Below, piece after piece: positions 31,819 to 40,447 of a stretch of 64,000 bases of DNA (the stretch's first letter is position 1; each line of letters opens with the position of its first letter). Origin of the DNA: Dyadobacter arcticus (lineage in GTDB: Bacteria > Bacteroidota > Bacteroidia > Cytophagales > Spirosomataceae); assembly GCF_011762185.1 (NCBI RefSeq), contig NZ_JAASQJ010000004.1:496001-560000 (forward strand). The letters are read 5' to 3'. Made by a program: the position numbers and the translations under genes. The notes beneath the pieces were generated by a model, which was not told where the DNA came from, made no database searches, and saw only the letters and a list, made by a program, of their open reading frames with translations.

Positions 31819-34140
31819 ATGAATTTTAAGTTAATATTTGCCTTTGCCTCTTTCTGGGCTTGTGTCGCATTGATTTTTCAATCCTGTAACCAAACCCCTT
31901 CGGGTCAGCCTGCTGAAGAAAAGCTACCCGAACTAGTCAGCTACAATTTTGATATCAGGCCAATCCTTTCCGATAAATGCCTGGCCTGCCATGGGCCGGA
32001 TGCCAATAAACGGGAAGCCGGATTGAGACTGGATGTTGCGGAAAGCGCTTTCAAAGCATTACAGGAAAATCCAAAAGCCCATGCCCTTGTGGCAGGCAAG
32101 CCGGAGCTTTCACAGGCATACATTCGAATTGCGACCGAAGATACGTCACTTAAAATGCCTCCCCCCGCATCCAACCTGAAACTTAGCCAGCGGGAAGTAG
32201 ACCTGATCGAGAAGTGGATCAAGCAAGGCGCGAAATATGAAAAACATTGGGCGTTTGTGGCTCCAAAGAAACCAGCCCTTCCGGAAGTGGATGACGAGAA
32301 ATGGCCAAGAAACGAAATTGACCGTTTCATTCTTCAAAAACAAGAGCAAAAAGGTCTGAAACCAAATGAAGAAGCTGACAAAGAGCGGTTATTGAAACGC
32401 CTGAGCCTTGACCTGACCGGATTGCCGCCCACTTTAAAAATGATGGACGATTTCCTGGCTGATAATAGTGCTGATGCCTACAAGAAAATGGTTGATCAGC
32501 TTTTGCAAAATCCAGCTTATGGCGAGAAAATGGCGATTCACTGGCTGGACTTGGCCCGATATGCCGATTCGCATGGATATCAGGATGATGGTTATCGTAC
32601 CCAATGGCCCTGGAGGGATTGGGTGATCCATGCTTTCAACAAAAACATGCATTATAATGATTTTGTAACCTGGCAAATCGCAGGTGATCTGCTGCCTAAC
32701 TCGACAAAGGAACAGCTGTTGGCAACCGGTTTCAACCGGAACCATAAGATTACTGAAGAGGGTGGGGTCATCCCTGAGGAATACAGAACGATGTATGTGA
32801 CGGACCGTAATGACCTGTTCGGGAAAGGGCTTCTGGGCGTCACGTTGGAATGTGCCCATTGCCACGATCATAAATACGATCCATTTTCCCAAAAGGAATA
32901 TTATCAGATGTTCGCCTTTTTTAATAACGTCAAAGAAGTTGGGATTGAATCGGTTATTGGTGGTCCGGAGACCTATGCGAAGAAACCGTTGATGGAGATC
33001 AGCAATGACGATGTCAAGAATATCCTGACGTTTGTAAACAAGCCTGACACCAACCGACTGATCGTTTCTGTCATGGGCGACCTGGATACCACAAGGAAAA
33101 CTTACATTCTAAAAAGAGGGGTTTATGACGCCTTAGGGGATGAAGTGCAGCCTGGAACACCATCCTCGATTTTGCCTTTTGATAGCAAATACCCTAAAAA
33201 CCGCCTCGGACTTTCCAAATGGCTTTTTGACAAAAAGAATCCATTGACTGCAAGGGTTTACGTGAATATTTTATGGCAGGAATTCTTTGGAAAAGGGATT
33301 GTGAAGACATCCGGCGATTTTGGTATGCAGGGTGAATTGCCAAGCCATCCTGCATTGCTGGACTGGCTGGCGGTTGATTTTATGGAACATAACTGGGATA
33401 TCAAGCGATTGGTAACACAAATGGTTACCTCCGCTACCTACCGTCAATCTGCGATCGTGACAAAAGAGAAACTTGGGGTGGATCCTGATAACATTCTTTT
33501 GGCAAGAGGCCCGCGCTATCGCATTCATGCTGAATACATTAAGGATCTGGTACTGGCAAGCAGCGGCCTGCTTAATAAAACCATTGGCGGGCCCAGTGTC
33601 AAGCCCTATCAGCCGGCCGGGCTTTGGGAAGGAGCTACCTCAGGCCGGGGATTGCTTTCGGTTTACAACCAGGATCATGGTGCAAGTCTTTACAGGAGAG
33701 GAATGTACACATTGATAAAAAGGACGGTGCCGCCACCGACAATGAGCATTTTTGATGCCAGTAACAGGGATTTGTGTGAGGTGAAACGGTTGAAAACCAA
33801 TACCCCCTTGCAGGCATTGGTAATGATGAACGATCCGGCAGTATTGGAAGCGTCGAGAGTGCTGGCGACCAAGCTTTTACAAGAAAAATCTGACAGTAAG
33901 GAAAAGCTGAGCAAAGCATTTAGGCTCATTGTATGCCGCACGCCCAATGAAAAGGAACTGGAAGTTTTGACCAGTTATTACAACCAGCAGCTCAAAATCA
34001 TCAAACCTCAAACCGCAGAAAAAATGATCGCAGTGGGAGAGTATCCAATGATAAAGAACCTGGATAAGAAGACATTGGCATCATTAATGCGGGTGATTTC
34101 GACGATTTATAATTTGGAAGAGACGATAACGAAGTCGTGA
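31819..34140 (+). CDS. PSCyt1/DUF1549/DUF1553 planctomycete-type cytochrome lipoprotein
   Basis: A 773-residue lipoprotein with lipobox cysteine at residue 23 (IFQSC). A c-type cytochrome domain (PSCyt1) comes first with heme motif Cys54-x-x-Cys57-His58 (CLACHGPD). DUF1549 (PSCyt2) follows at about 155-360 (NEIDRFILQKQEQKGL; HWLDLARYADSHGYQDD), and DUF1553 (PSD1) fills about 470-740 (NPLTARVYVNILWQEFFGKG; RRGMYTLIKRT). These proteins are abundant in planctomycetes and occur in Bacteroidota with DUF1501 proteins, as here. Their electron-transfer partner and substrate are unknown. The DUF1501 gene is 142 bases downstream across a repeat; the two normally act as a pair. Confidence 0.92.
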   Translation: MNFKLIFAFASFWACVALIFQSCNQTPSGQPAEEKLPELVSYNFDIRPILSDKCLACHGPDANKREAGLRLDVAESAFKALQENPKAHALVAGKPELSQAYIRIATEDTSLKMPPPASNLKLSQREVDLIEKWIKQGAKYEKHWAFVAPKKPALPEVDDEKWPRNEIDRFILQKQEQKGLKPNEEADKERLLKRLSLDLTGLPPTLKMMDDFLADNSADAYKKMVDQLLQNPAYGEKMAIHWLDLARYADSHGYQDDGYRTQWPWRDWVIHAFNKNMHYNDFVTWQIAGDLLPNSTKEQLLATGFNRNHKITEEGGVIPEEYRTMYVTDRNDLFGKGLLGVTLECAHCHDHKYDPFSQKEYYQMFAFFNNVKEVGIESVIGGPETYAKKPLMEISNDDVKNILTFVNKPDTNRLIVSVMGDLDTTRKTYILKRGVYDALGDEVQPGTPSSILPFDSKYPKNRLGLSKWLFDKKNPLTARVYVNILWQEFFGKGIVKTSGDFGMQGELPSHPALLDWLAVDFMEHNWDIKRLVTQMVTSATYRQSAIVTKEKLGVDPDNILLARGPRYRIHAEYIKDLVLASSGLLNKTIGGPSVKPYQPAGLWEGATSGRGLLSVYNQDHGASLYRRGMYTLIKRTVPPPTMSIFDASNRDLCEVKRLKTNTPLQALVMMNDPAVLEASRVLATKLLQEKSDSKEKLSKAFRLIVCRTPNEKELEVLTSYYNQQLKIIKPQTAEKMIAVGEYPMIKNLDKKTLASLMRVISTIYNLEETITKS

Positions 34141-34143
34141 GGG

Positions 34144-34276
34144 AGCTGTTGGCTATAAGCTATTAGCTATTAGCCTGTAGCTTCGGTTAACTGAGTAATA
34201 ACATTGGATTGAAAATGGCAAGAATCGTGATAGCAAACAAAAAAGCTAATAGCTAAAAGCTAGCAGCTAATAGCTC
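34144..34276. repeat. Imperfect inverted repeat of AGCTATTAGC-type units
   Basis: The gap between the two cytochrome-cluster genes contains about 40 bases built from AGCTATTAGC-like units (34144-34182) and a second block of the reverse complement type (about 34243-34275, AGCTAATAGCT repeated with variants). The two blocks could pair in RNA. A related stretch lies at 2465-2488 next to the rplI/kbp terminator. Confidence 0.6.
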
Positions 34277-34282
34277 AAGAAT

Positions 34283-35737
34283 ATGGAAAAGGAAATCTTA
34301 GAACACGGGTTTAATTTTAATAGGAGACGTTTCCTATCCACCATGAGCCTGGGGATTGGCGGCGTGGCTTTGGGGTCATTGTTAATGCCGGATCTGTTGA
34401 ATGGGAAAGGGTTGGAGGAGGACGGCTTGGCGCCAGGGATTCCACATTTTGCCCCTAAGGCGAAGAGGGTGATTTATATGTTCCAAAATGGTGCTCCTTC
34501 GCAACAGGAATTGTTTGATTATAAGCCCAAGCTGCGTGAGATGCTGGGCCAGGAAATTCCGCCATCGGTTCGTGGTACACAGCGTTTGACGGGCATGACG
34601 GCCAATCAGGCTTCTTTTCCGTTGGTAGGTTCTTTTGTGGATTTCAAACAATATGGCCAATCACAGGCTTGGGTGAGCAATCTCTTGCCCTATACTTCCA
34701 AAATTGTCGACGACCTCTGCATTGTGCGGTCTATGTATACCGAGGCGATTAATCATGATCCGGCTTTAACATTCCTTCAAACCGGTTCCCAGCAAGGAAA
34801 CAGGCCCAGCATGGGTTCTTGGCTAAGTTATGGTTTGGGAAATGAAAATAAAAACCTTCCAAATTTCACTGTTTTGCTTTCGCGAGGAGTGGGTAATGGA
34901 CAAGGAGTTTATTCCAAACTGTGGTCAAACGGTTTTCTGGACTCAGTTCATCAGGGCGTGCAATTTAGTAAGGGTGAAGACCCTGTATTGTATCTGCGCG
35001 ATCCGGAAGGAATGGATCGCCATGATCGCCGGGATATGCTCGATAACCTTTCTCAGTTGAACGAACTGTCGTACCAGGAGTTCGGTGACCCGGAGATTAC
35101 TGCGAAGATCAAGCAATATGAAATGGCTTATCGCATGCAGACTGCGGTGCCCGAGGTGATGGATCTTTCCAAAGAATCGGATGACATTATCAAGCTTTAC
35201 GGCCCTGAATGCCTTGTGCCGGGCACTTATGCGGCCAATTGCCTGCTAGCTCGTAAACTTTCCGAAAACGGCGTTCGTTTTGTACAGCTTTATCACCAAG
35301 GATGGGACCAGCATGGAAACCTGCCTTTTGAAATAAGCAAACAGGCCATGGATGTCGACCAGGCGTCCGCGGCACTGGTTACCGACCTCAAACAACGGGG
35401 TTTGCTGGACGAAACATTGGTGATTTGGGGGGGTGAGTTTGGACGAACTAGTTATACGCAAGGCAAACTGACGGCTGATAATTATGGGCGTGACCACCAT
35501 CCGAGATGCTTTACAATCTGGATGGCCGGTGGAGGAATCAAACCAGGGATTGTGTATGGAGAAACGGATGAATTGGGTTACAACATTGCGAAGAATCCTG
35601 TGCATGTACATGATTTTCAGGCTACTATCCTGCATCAGCTGGGCCTTAACCATGAAAAACTTATTTTCAAACATTTGGGAAGAAGATACCGGCTCACCGA
35701 TGTTTCCGGTAAAGTGGTAAAGGACATTATTAGCTAA
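34283..35737 (+). CDS. DUF1501 domain protein with Tat signal
   Basis: A 484-residue exported protein. NRRRFLSTMSLGIGGVALGS at residues 13-32 fits a twin-arginine signal (RRRFLS), so it is probably folded before export. The body is DUF1501, a sulfatase/alkaline-phosphatase-like fold: YMFQNGAPSQQELFDYKPKL, TEAINHDPALTFLQTG, QLYHQGWDQHGN and WGGEFGRTSYTQGK are typical. Such proteins are nearly always encoded next to DUF1549/DUF1553 cytochromes. The reaction is unknown. A DUF2231-cytochrome gene follows 48 bases later and probably belongs to the same operon. Confidence 0.92.
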   Translation: MEKEILEHGFNFNRRRFLSTMSLGIGGVALGSLLMPDLLNGKGLEEDGLAPGIPHFAPKAKRVIYMFQNGAPSQQELFDYKPKLREMLGQEIPPSVRGTQRLTGMTANQASFPLVGSFVDFKQYGQSQAWVSNLLPYTSKIVDDLCIVRSMYTEAINHDPALTFLQTGSQQGNRPSMGSWLSYGLGNENKNLPNFTVLLSRGVGNGQGVYSKLWSNGFLDSVHQGVQFSKGEDPVLYLRDPEGMDRHDRRDMLDNLSQLNELSYQEFGDPEITAKIKQYEMAYRMQTAVPEVMDLSKESDDIIKLYGPECLVPGTYAANCLLARKLSENGVRFVQLYHQGWDQHGNLPFEISKQAMDVDQASAALVTDLKQRGLLDETLVIWGGEFGRTSYTQGKLTADNYGRDHHPRCFTIWMAGGGIKPGIVYGETDELGYNIAKNPVHVHDFQATILHQLGLNHEKLIFKHLGRRYRLTDVSGKVVKDIIS

Positions 35738-35785
35738 TTACCTTCTAATTTATATAGTTACTCAAATTTTTCGGGTCGATTTTAA

Positions 35786-37960
35786 ATGCATTTACGATTT
35801 AGGGTTTTTGCGGAACAGGTTTTAGTAGCTTCCAATATTTTTATTTTATTTCTGCTGCTTTTTGAGAACAAATTGGTTATTCCGGCCTGGCTGCAAACTG
35901 TGGGCCGCATGCATCCGCTGATCCTGCATTTCCCAATCGTAATTTTGCTGCTTGCGATGCTGCTGGAATTTTTTCGTTTCCGGGCCGATTATGCCACAAA
36001 CCCTTTCTATAAGAATTTTTTACAGAATTTGCTTTTGGTAGGCGCCCTGTTCGCGGCGGTTACTGTCATAATGGGTCTTTTTCTTTCCAGGGAGGAAGGT
36101 TATGAGGGTGCGACACTTACTTACCATAAATGGACAGGCGCGGGTATTTTTTTCATCTCATCCCTTATTTATTGGGTCCGAAACACCAATTGGTATAAAG
36201 CACCGTTTGCCAAAACTGCTGCTTTTGTAACTGTCGTAGCTCTTATTATGACAGGACATTATGGTGCGGCATTAACCCACGGAACTGATTTTATCTGGGA
36301 GCCTGTCTTAATCGAAAAAGAAATGGCTGCTGTTCCGCTGGACCAGGCTGTGGTTTATACGAATGTGATCAAACCCATTTTCGATCAGAAATGTACCAGT
36401 TGCCATAATCCTGACAAGCTCAAAGGAGAATTGATCCTGACCGATCCGGAATCGATTTTAAAAGGAGGGAAATCCGGAAAGTTATTGGTTCCGGGCGATC
36501 CAAAAATGAGCCTGCTGCTGCAAAGGGTGCATTTGCCAACAGAAGAAAAAAAGCATATGCCGCCGTCGGGTAAGTCCCAACTTACTTTGCAGGAAATTTC
36601 ATTGTTGGCATTATGGGTCAAACAGAAGGCGGATTTTAAGAAAAAGCTGACGGATCTGCCACCGAATGATTCATTGCGGATCATAGCATCGGCCTATTTG
36701 TTACCTGCCCAGCGGGAGGAAGAATATGATTTCCCGGCTGTGGATCAGGAGGACATCACAAAGCTGAATACAGATTACAGGACGATACTTCCCTTGGCCA
36801 GGGAATCGCCTGCGCTGGCAGTCAATATTTACAATGGCAGCGCTTACACTGTGAAGCAACTCGATGACTTAAGTGCAATTAGAAAACAGGTTATCTCTTT
36901 GAATCTCAATAAGATGCCTGTGAAAGATCAGGATGTGAAGAGTATTGCGCAATTTGAGAATCTGCAAAAGCTGGACTTGAATTTTACAAATGTTACTGCC
37001 CTGGGATTGAAGGAGCTTTCCTCTTTAAAACATTTGCAAAACCTCACACTTTCGGGTACCAAGCTGGATTTCAATGATTTGAAAGGGTTGCTTCCAAATC
37101 TGAAAAGTTTGAAAACCGTTGCTGTCTGGGATACGAAATTATCCGCCGCAGACGTGGAGCAATTAAAAAAGACTTATAGGAACCTGGAAATCCTGGGTGG
37201 TTTCAAGGACGATGGAATGAATCCTTTGCAATTAAATCCTCCTCAGGTTAAAAATAGCTCGACCATTTTCGCGCAGTCGCTTCCGCTGGATTTGAAGCAT
37301 CCCATTAAAGGTGTTGATATTCGCTACACCACAGATGGAACGGAGCCGGACAGCATCAATTCTCCATTATTTGAACGTAAGACCGTTCTGACAAAGAGCC
37401 AAATCATTAAGGCAAAGGCTTACAAAAAGGGTTGGTATGGAAGCGAGTTGGCCACTTTTGACTTCTTCAAAAGTGCATATAATCCGGATAGTGTGAATTT
37501 ACTGGCTCCGCTGAACCGGGTGCATCAGGCTGAGGGTGCAAAGACATTTTTCGATCATAAATTGGGTGTTATCGGTGCTAACAACCCCGCCTGGGCTAAC
37601 AACTGGGCGGGAGTTAAAGATAATGATATGGCATTTGTCTCTGAATTTAAAAAGCCAATTCTGCTGTCGTCAGTGGGCTTGCATTATATGGTGGAAGAAG
37701 ATACCGGAATATTCCCGCCGGAGCTGGTCGAAGTTTGGGGAGGTGATAATGCCGGGAATTTGAAACTCCTAACCAAATTCAAAGCAACATTGCCCGTCAA
37801 AGGCGACAAGCCAACGTTGAAAAGCATAGAGGGAACATTCAAGCCACAAAGTGTTTCTTATCTCAAAATCGTAGCAAAACCACTAAATAAAATACCGGAT
37901 TGGCACCGCAGCAAAGGAAACAAGGCACTTTTGTTAGTCGACGAAATGTTCCTGAACTGA
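35786..37960 (+). CDS. DUF2231-like membrane protein with cytochrome c, leucine-rich and chitobiase/FN3-like domains
   Basis: A 724-residue multidomain protein. Four or five TM helices at about 13-30, 42-62, 85-106, 118-135 and 148-165 form a DUF2231-like unit (GRMHPLILHFPIVILLLAML). A planctomycete-type cytochrome c domain follows with heme motif Cys203-x-x-Cys206-His207 (CTSCHNPD). A short leucine-rich stretch (about 370-460: LQKLDLNF, LQNLTLSGTKL), a chitobiase/FN3-like segment (RYTTDGTEPDS), and a C-terminal discoidin-like beta domain complete it. It could link periplasmic oxidation to the membrane electron chain for the two upstream genes. It converges on the epimerase gene with 7 bases between. 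Confidence 0.85.
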   Translation: MHLRFRVFAEQVLVASNIFILFLLLFENKLVIPAWLQTVGRMHPLILHFPIVILLLAMLLEFFRFRADYATNPFYKNFLQNLLLVGALFAAVTVIMGLFLSREEGYEGATLTYHKWTGAGIFFISSLIYWVRNTNWYKAPFAKTAAFVTVVALIMTGHYGAALTHGTDFIWEPVLIEKEMAAVPLDQAVVYTNVIKPIFDQKCTSCHNPDKLKGELILTDPESILKGGKSGKLLVPGDPKMSLLLQRVHLPTEEKKHMPPSGKSQLTLQEISLLALWVKQKADFKKKLTDLPPNDSLRIIASAYLLPAQREEEYDFPAVDQEDITKLNTDYRTILPLARESPALAVNIYNGSAYTVKQLDDLSAIRKQVISLNLNKMPVKDQDVKSIAQFENLQKLDLNFTNVTALGLKELSSLKHLQNLTLSGTKLDFNDLKGLLPNLKSLKTVAVWDTKLSAADVEQLKKTYRNLEILGGFKDDGMNPLQLNPPQVKNSSTIFAQSLPLDLKHPIKGVDIRYTTDGTEPDSINSPLFERKTVLTKSQIIKAKAYKKGWYGSELATFDFFKSAYNPDSVNLLAPLNRVHQAEGAKTFFDHKLGVIGANNPAWANNWAGVKDNDMAFVSEFKKPILLSSVGLHYMVEEDTGIFPPELVEVWGGDNAGNLKLLTKFKATLPVKGDKPTLKSIEGTFKPQSVSYLKIVAKPLNKIPDWHRSKGNKALLLVDEMFLN

Positions 37961-37967
37961 TATAAAT

Positions 37968-39146
37968 TTAAGCTTTTGAAACCCTTCTCCACATTTCTGC
38001 GCAGGCGCGCGCATTGTGATAGGGACATTTCCAAAAGTTGATCTTATCACCTTTCACAGGCGTTCCATCTTCTTTTACGGTCCCATACCATTCGCCTTTG
38101 TCATTATCAACAAACTCATTGATAATGTAATCCCAGCTTTTCTCGGCCTTCACTTTAAACTGATCCTCCTTAGTGAGTTGATAAGCATTATAAAAACCGA
38201 CTAATTGTTCCGCAGCAACCCACCAGCTGCGGTCTGTTTGCAAATGTTTTGTCTCGGGATCAAATTCGTAATTTAGCGCCCCATCAGCACTCAATCCTTT
38301 GCTGGCGGCAGTCGCCATACGTATCGACTTTTGCTTCATTTTCTCAATCAGCTTCTCATCATGCAGAATTTCGGCGGTTTCAAAAAGCAGCCATGAAGCC
38401 TCAATGTCATGTCCGTAAGAAATAATGTTGTCCTTCGCTTTCCACTTTTCATCGAAGAACAATTGCATGCTGTCTGTCTCGGGATTTACAATGTGGGTAA
38501 TGATTGCATCCAGCATGTCCGCGGTCTGCTTTTTAAGCTTTTTATCCGGCCATACACTGTATAGATTGGTATAGGCCTCTACCAAATGCAAATGTGTGTT
38601 CATGCTCTTGATCCATGGGCTTTTACTTAAAATATAATCATCAGTAGCAGACCAATCTCTGGAAAATGCTTCTCTATATCCACCGTTTACGGAGTCGAAA
38701 GCATGTTTTTCAATGACATTAAAAAGATCTATTGCCTTTTCCAGCGCAGGTTTATGGTGTGTTATGCGATAATATTCGCTGAGGCCGTACATGGCAAATG
38801 CGTTACCATATATTTGTTTTTTTGTTTCCAAAGGCGACCCATCTGCTTTCACAGACCAGTAAACGCCACCATGTTCAGGATCGAAGAAGTTTTTGACAAG
38901 TTGCTGATAAGCCCGGTCTGCAAGTGTGAGGTATTTGGCTTCTTTGAAAAGCCGATGCGCGAGCGAGAATGTCCAGAGAATGCGTCCGGTCAAAACCACT
39001 GAGCGATCTGAGTCTTTAATCGGTTGGTTTTCGTAATTCACCCGACCATAAAAGCCGCCCTTTTCAGGATCAGGGCCATATTTCTCCCAATAATCCAGAA
39101 TGGCAACTAATTCTTTTTTAAATGCTTCGGGAGTAAATTCGGCCAT
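37968..39146 (-). CDS. AGE-family epimerase, cellobiose 2-epimerase-like
   Basis: A 392-residue protein of the N-acylglucosamine 2-epimerase superfamily with the (alpha/alpha)6 barrel. GGFYGRVNYENQP at about 26-38 and SVVLTGRILWTFSLAHRLF are typical of cellobiose 2-epimerases, as are NTHLHLVEAYTNLY, SYGHDIEASWLL and DRSWWVAAEQLVGFYNAYQL, which supply active-site histidines and tryptophans. These enzymes convert the reducing glucose of beta-1,4-disaccharides to mannose in the cytoplasm. No signal peptide is visible. It fits a region concerned with plant-type glycans. N-acylglucosamine 2-epimerase remains a lesser alternative. Confidence 0.87.
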   Translation of the reverse strand: MAEFTPEAFKKELVAILDYWEKYGPDPEKGGFYGRVNYENQPIKDSDRSVVLTGRILWTFSLAHRLFKEAKYLTLADRAYQQLVKNFFDPEHGGVYWSVKADGSPLETKKQIYGNAFAMYGLSEYYRITHHKPALEKAIDLFNVIEKHAFDSVNGGYREAFSRDWSATDDYILSKSPWIKSMNTHLHLVEAYTNLYSVWPDKKLKKQTADMLDAIITHIVNPETDSMQLFFDEKWKAKDNIISYGHDIEASWLLFETAEILHDEKLIEKMKQKSIRMATAASKGLSADGALNYEFDPETKHLQTDRSWWVAAEQLVGFYNAYQLTKEDQFKVKAEKSWDYIINEFVDNDKGEWYGTVKEDGTPVKGDKINFWKCPYHNARACAEMWRRVSKA

Positions 39147-39196
39147 GGGACTGATCTTTTTCTAAGAAAAAGCAACCGGCTGATTATTCATACTTA

Positions 39197-39643
39197 TTAG
39201 CGTTTGGGCCCAGCTATTTTAACTGGCAATGATTCCTGGACAAAAAAACCTTCCAGTTGTCTGTCATTAGTTTTATACAAATCAGCGCTTCTTCCAAGAA
39301 CCGAAGCGCACGCCAATTGGATCCCATCGAGAGTTCGAAGACCATTTACGCCATGCCTATTCAGGAGATAACGGGTTTGCCGGATTACGATTTCATCAAT
39401 TAAAATAAATGAAAATTGAGAGTAATCACTCTCAAACAGGCTAATGATCTTTGCTGCAACCGAATGACTTAGCTCACCAGTGCGGGTCTTTTTCCAGAAT
39501 GCTGATGCAAATTCAACTTTTGAAATCTCAGACAAATAAATTTTGGAAATAGAGTAGTTCTGAAACAAAAAGTCTAGTTCTTCTGTGCCCTGTTCTTCAT
39601 GATATAACTTTATCAAAGAAGAAGTATCTAGAAACAGGTTCAT
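39197..39643 (-). CDS. PIN-domain toxin, VapC-like
   Basis: A 148-residue PIN ribonuclease from the ATG at 39643. MNLFLDTSSLIKLYHEE holds the first catalytic aspartate; the acidic IYLSEISKVEFASA segment, GLRTLDGIQLACA and the final YKTNDRQLEGF give the remaining acidic site residues. Such proteins cut RNA and are inhibited by a small cognate antitoxin. The start codon overlaps the stop of the 57-residue gene upstream by one base (TGATG), a standard toxin-antitoxin layout. Confidence 0.85.
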   Translation of the reverse strand: MNLFLDTSSLIKLYHEEQGTEELDFLFQNYSISKIYLSEISKVEFASAFWKKTRTGELSHSVAAKIISLFESDYSQFSFILIDEIVIRQTRYLLNRHGVNGLRTLDGIQLACASVLGRSADLYKTNDRQLEGFFVQESLPVKIAGPKR

Positions 39644-39816
39644 CAATAAACTTTCCTGTCTTCAATGACGACGTCGCTTAAAGAGCCGCGATAATTTTTG
39701 AGTAGCTTACGAGATGCCAGAAACGAGAAATCGGATAGTTTCAGGCCTTTTTGATCCTCGGAATTTTGATGGATACCAGAATTGCCGGTTTGGTTTACAT
39801 GTGGAGTTGATAGCAT
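39643..39816 (-). CDS. Small antitoxin partner of the PIN toxin
   Basis: A 57-residue protein on the minus strand, ATG at 39816, stop at 39645-39643. It starts MLSTPHVNQTGNSG, has a flexible hydrophilic first half, then LSDFSFLASRKLLKNYRGS and ends VIEDRKVY. It lacks an obvious DNA-binding fold, but its position (one-base overlap with the toxin) and the C-terminal DFSFLASRKLLKNY helix, likely to sit in the PIN active site, fit an antitoxin. It is too short to be picked up by common length cut-offs. Confidence 0.72.
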   Translation of the reverse strand: MLSTPHVNQTGNSGIHQNSEDQKGLKLSDFSFLASRKLLKNYRGSLSDVVIEDRKVY

Positions 39817-39863
39817 AGTTGTGTTTTTAAATTTTTACAAACGTATCAATTTTTTCCAATATA

Positions 39864-39890
39864 AAAACCCCCCAAATTTTGAGGGGTCTT
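39864..39890 (-). terminator. Terminator of the acidic-protein gene
   Basis: Read on the minus strand, ACCCCTC pairs with GGGGGT across an AAAATTT loop region, followed by TTTTTAT. It lies 27 bases after the stop at 39917. Confidence 0.65.
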
Positions 39891-39916
39891 GGTCTGCGTA
39901 ATTCGGAAGAACAATA

Positions 39917-40240
39917 TCAATCTCCCTGGTTTTCTTCCTGAGCCTCGTGATTATCTCCGCCTAGGCTGTAATAATTATTTTCCTCGTCTTCGTTTCCGAC
40001 GATTTCGTTTTCATCATCAAGCTCGGAGCCGGGTACATCCAGGTCGTCACCTACCAGATCTTCCTCAAAGGTTTTTTCATTCCAATCTTCCGCATCCAAT
40101 TCGGTAGGAGTTTTTGTGCGGGTGATGTCTTCCGGGTCGACATCATTATCGATCAGACCCTGGCTGAACACATCCTCATTTGCTGGATAGTTTCCGGGTA
40201 GATCGTCTGCAAATTGTTCATCATCATCATTCGGGCTCAT
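39917..40240 (-). CDS. Highly acidic small protein of unknown function
   Basis: A 107-residue protein in which more than a third of residues are Asp or Glu and hardly any are Lys or Arg. It begins MSPNDDDEQFADDLPG and contains TRTKTPTELDAEDWNEKT, the only less acidic stretch, which may be the part that folds or binds. No signal peptide, TM helix or cysteine is seen. Similar acidic proteins are encoded in other Cytophagales, to my memory without a function. It has a good downstream terminator. Its neighbours (PIN toxin pair; sorbosone dehydrogenase-like gene, divergent) give no functional clue. Confidence 0.75.
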   Translation of the reverse strand: MSPNDDDEQFADDLPGNYPANEDVFSQGLIDNDVDPEDITRTKTPTELDAEDWNEKTFEEDLVGDDLDVPGSELDDENEIVGNEDEENNYYSLGGDNHEAQEENQGD

Positions 40241-40447
40241 AATAGTAAAGATTAAAGGTTACCAATTCATTTTCACTCAAATACATATTGAGCGATTATC
40301 AGTATCACAAAAAATTATTCCAATCACACGCGTTTACGGAAAAATAATGATCAAGCCAAGTAACAACCTTTCTATCCGAGGCTTTTATGGAAAGTTGAAA
40401 TTATACAGTCCTCTACCAAATTATCACAACCTCAATTTAACCATTGC

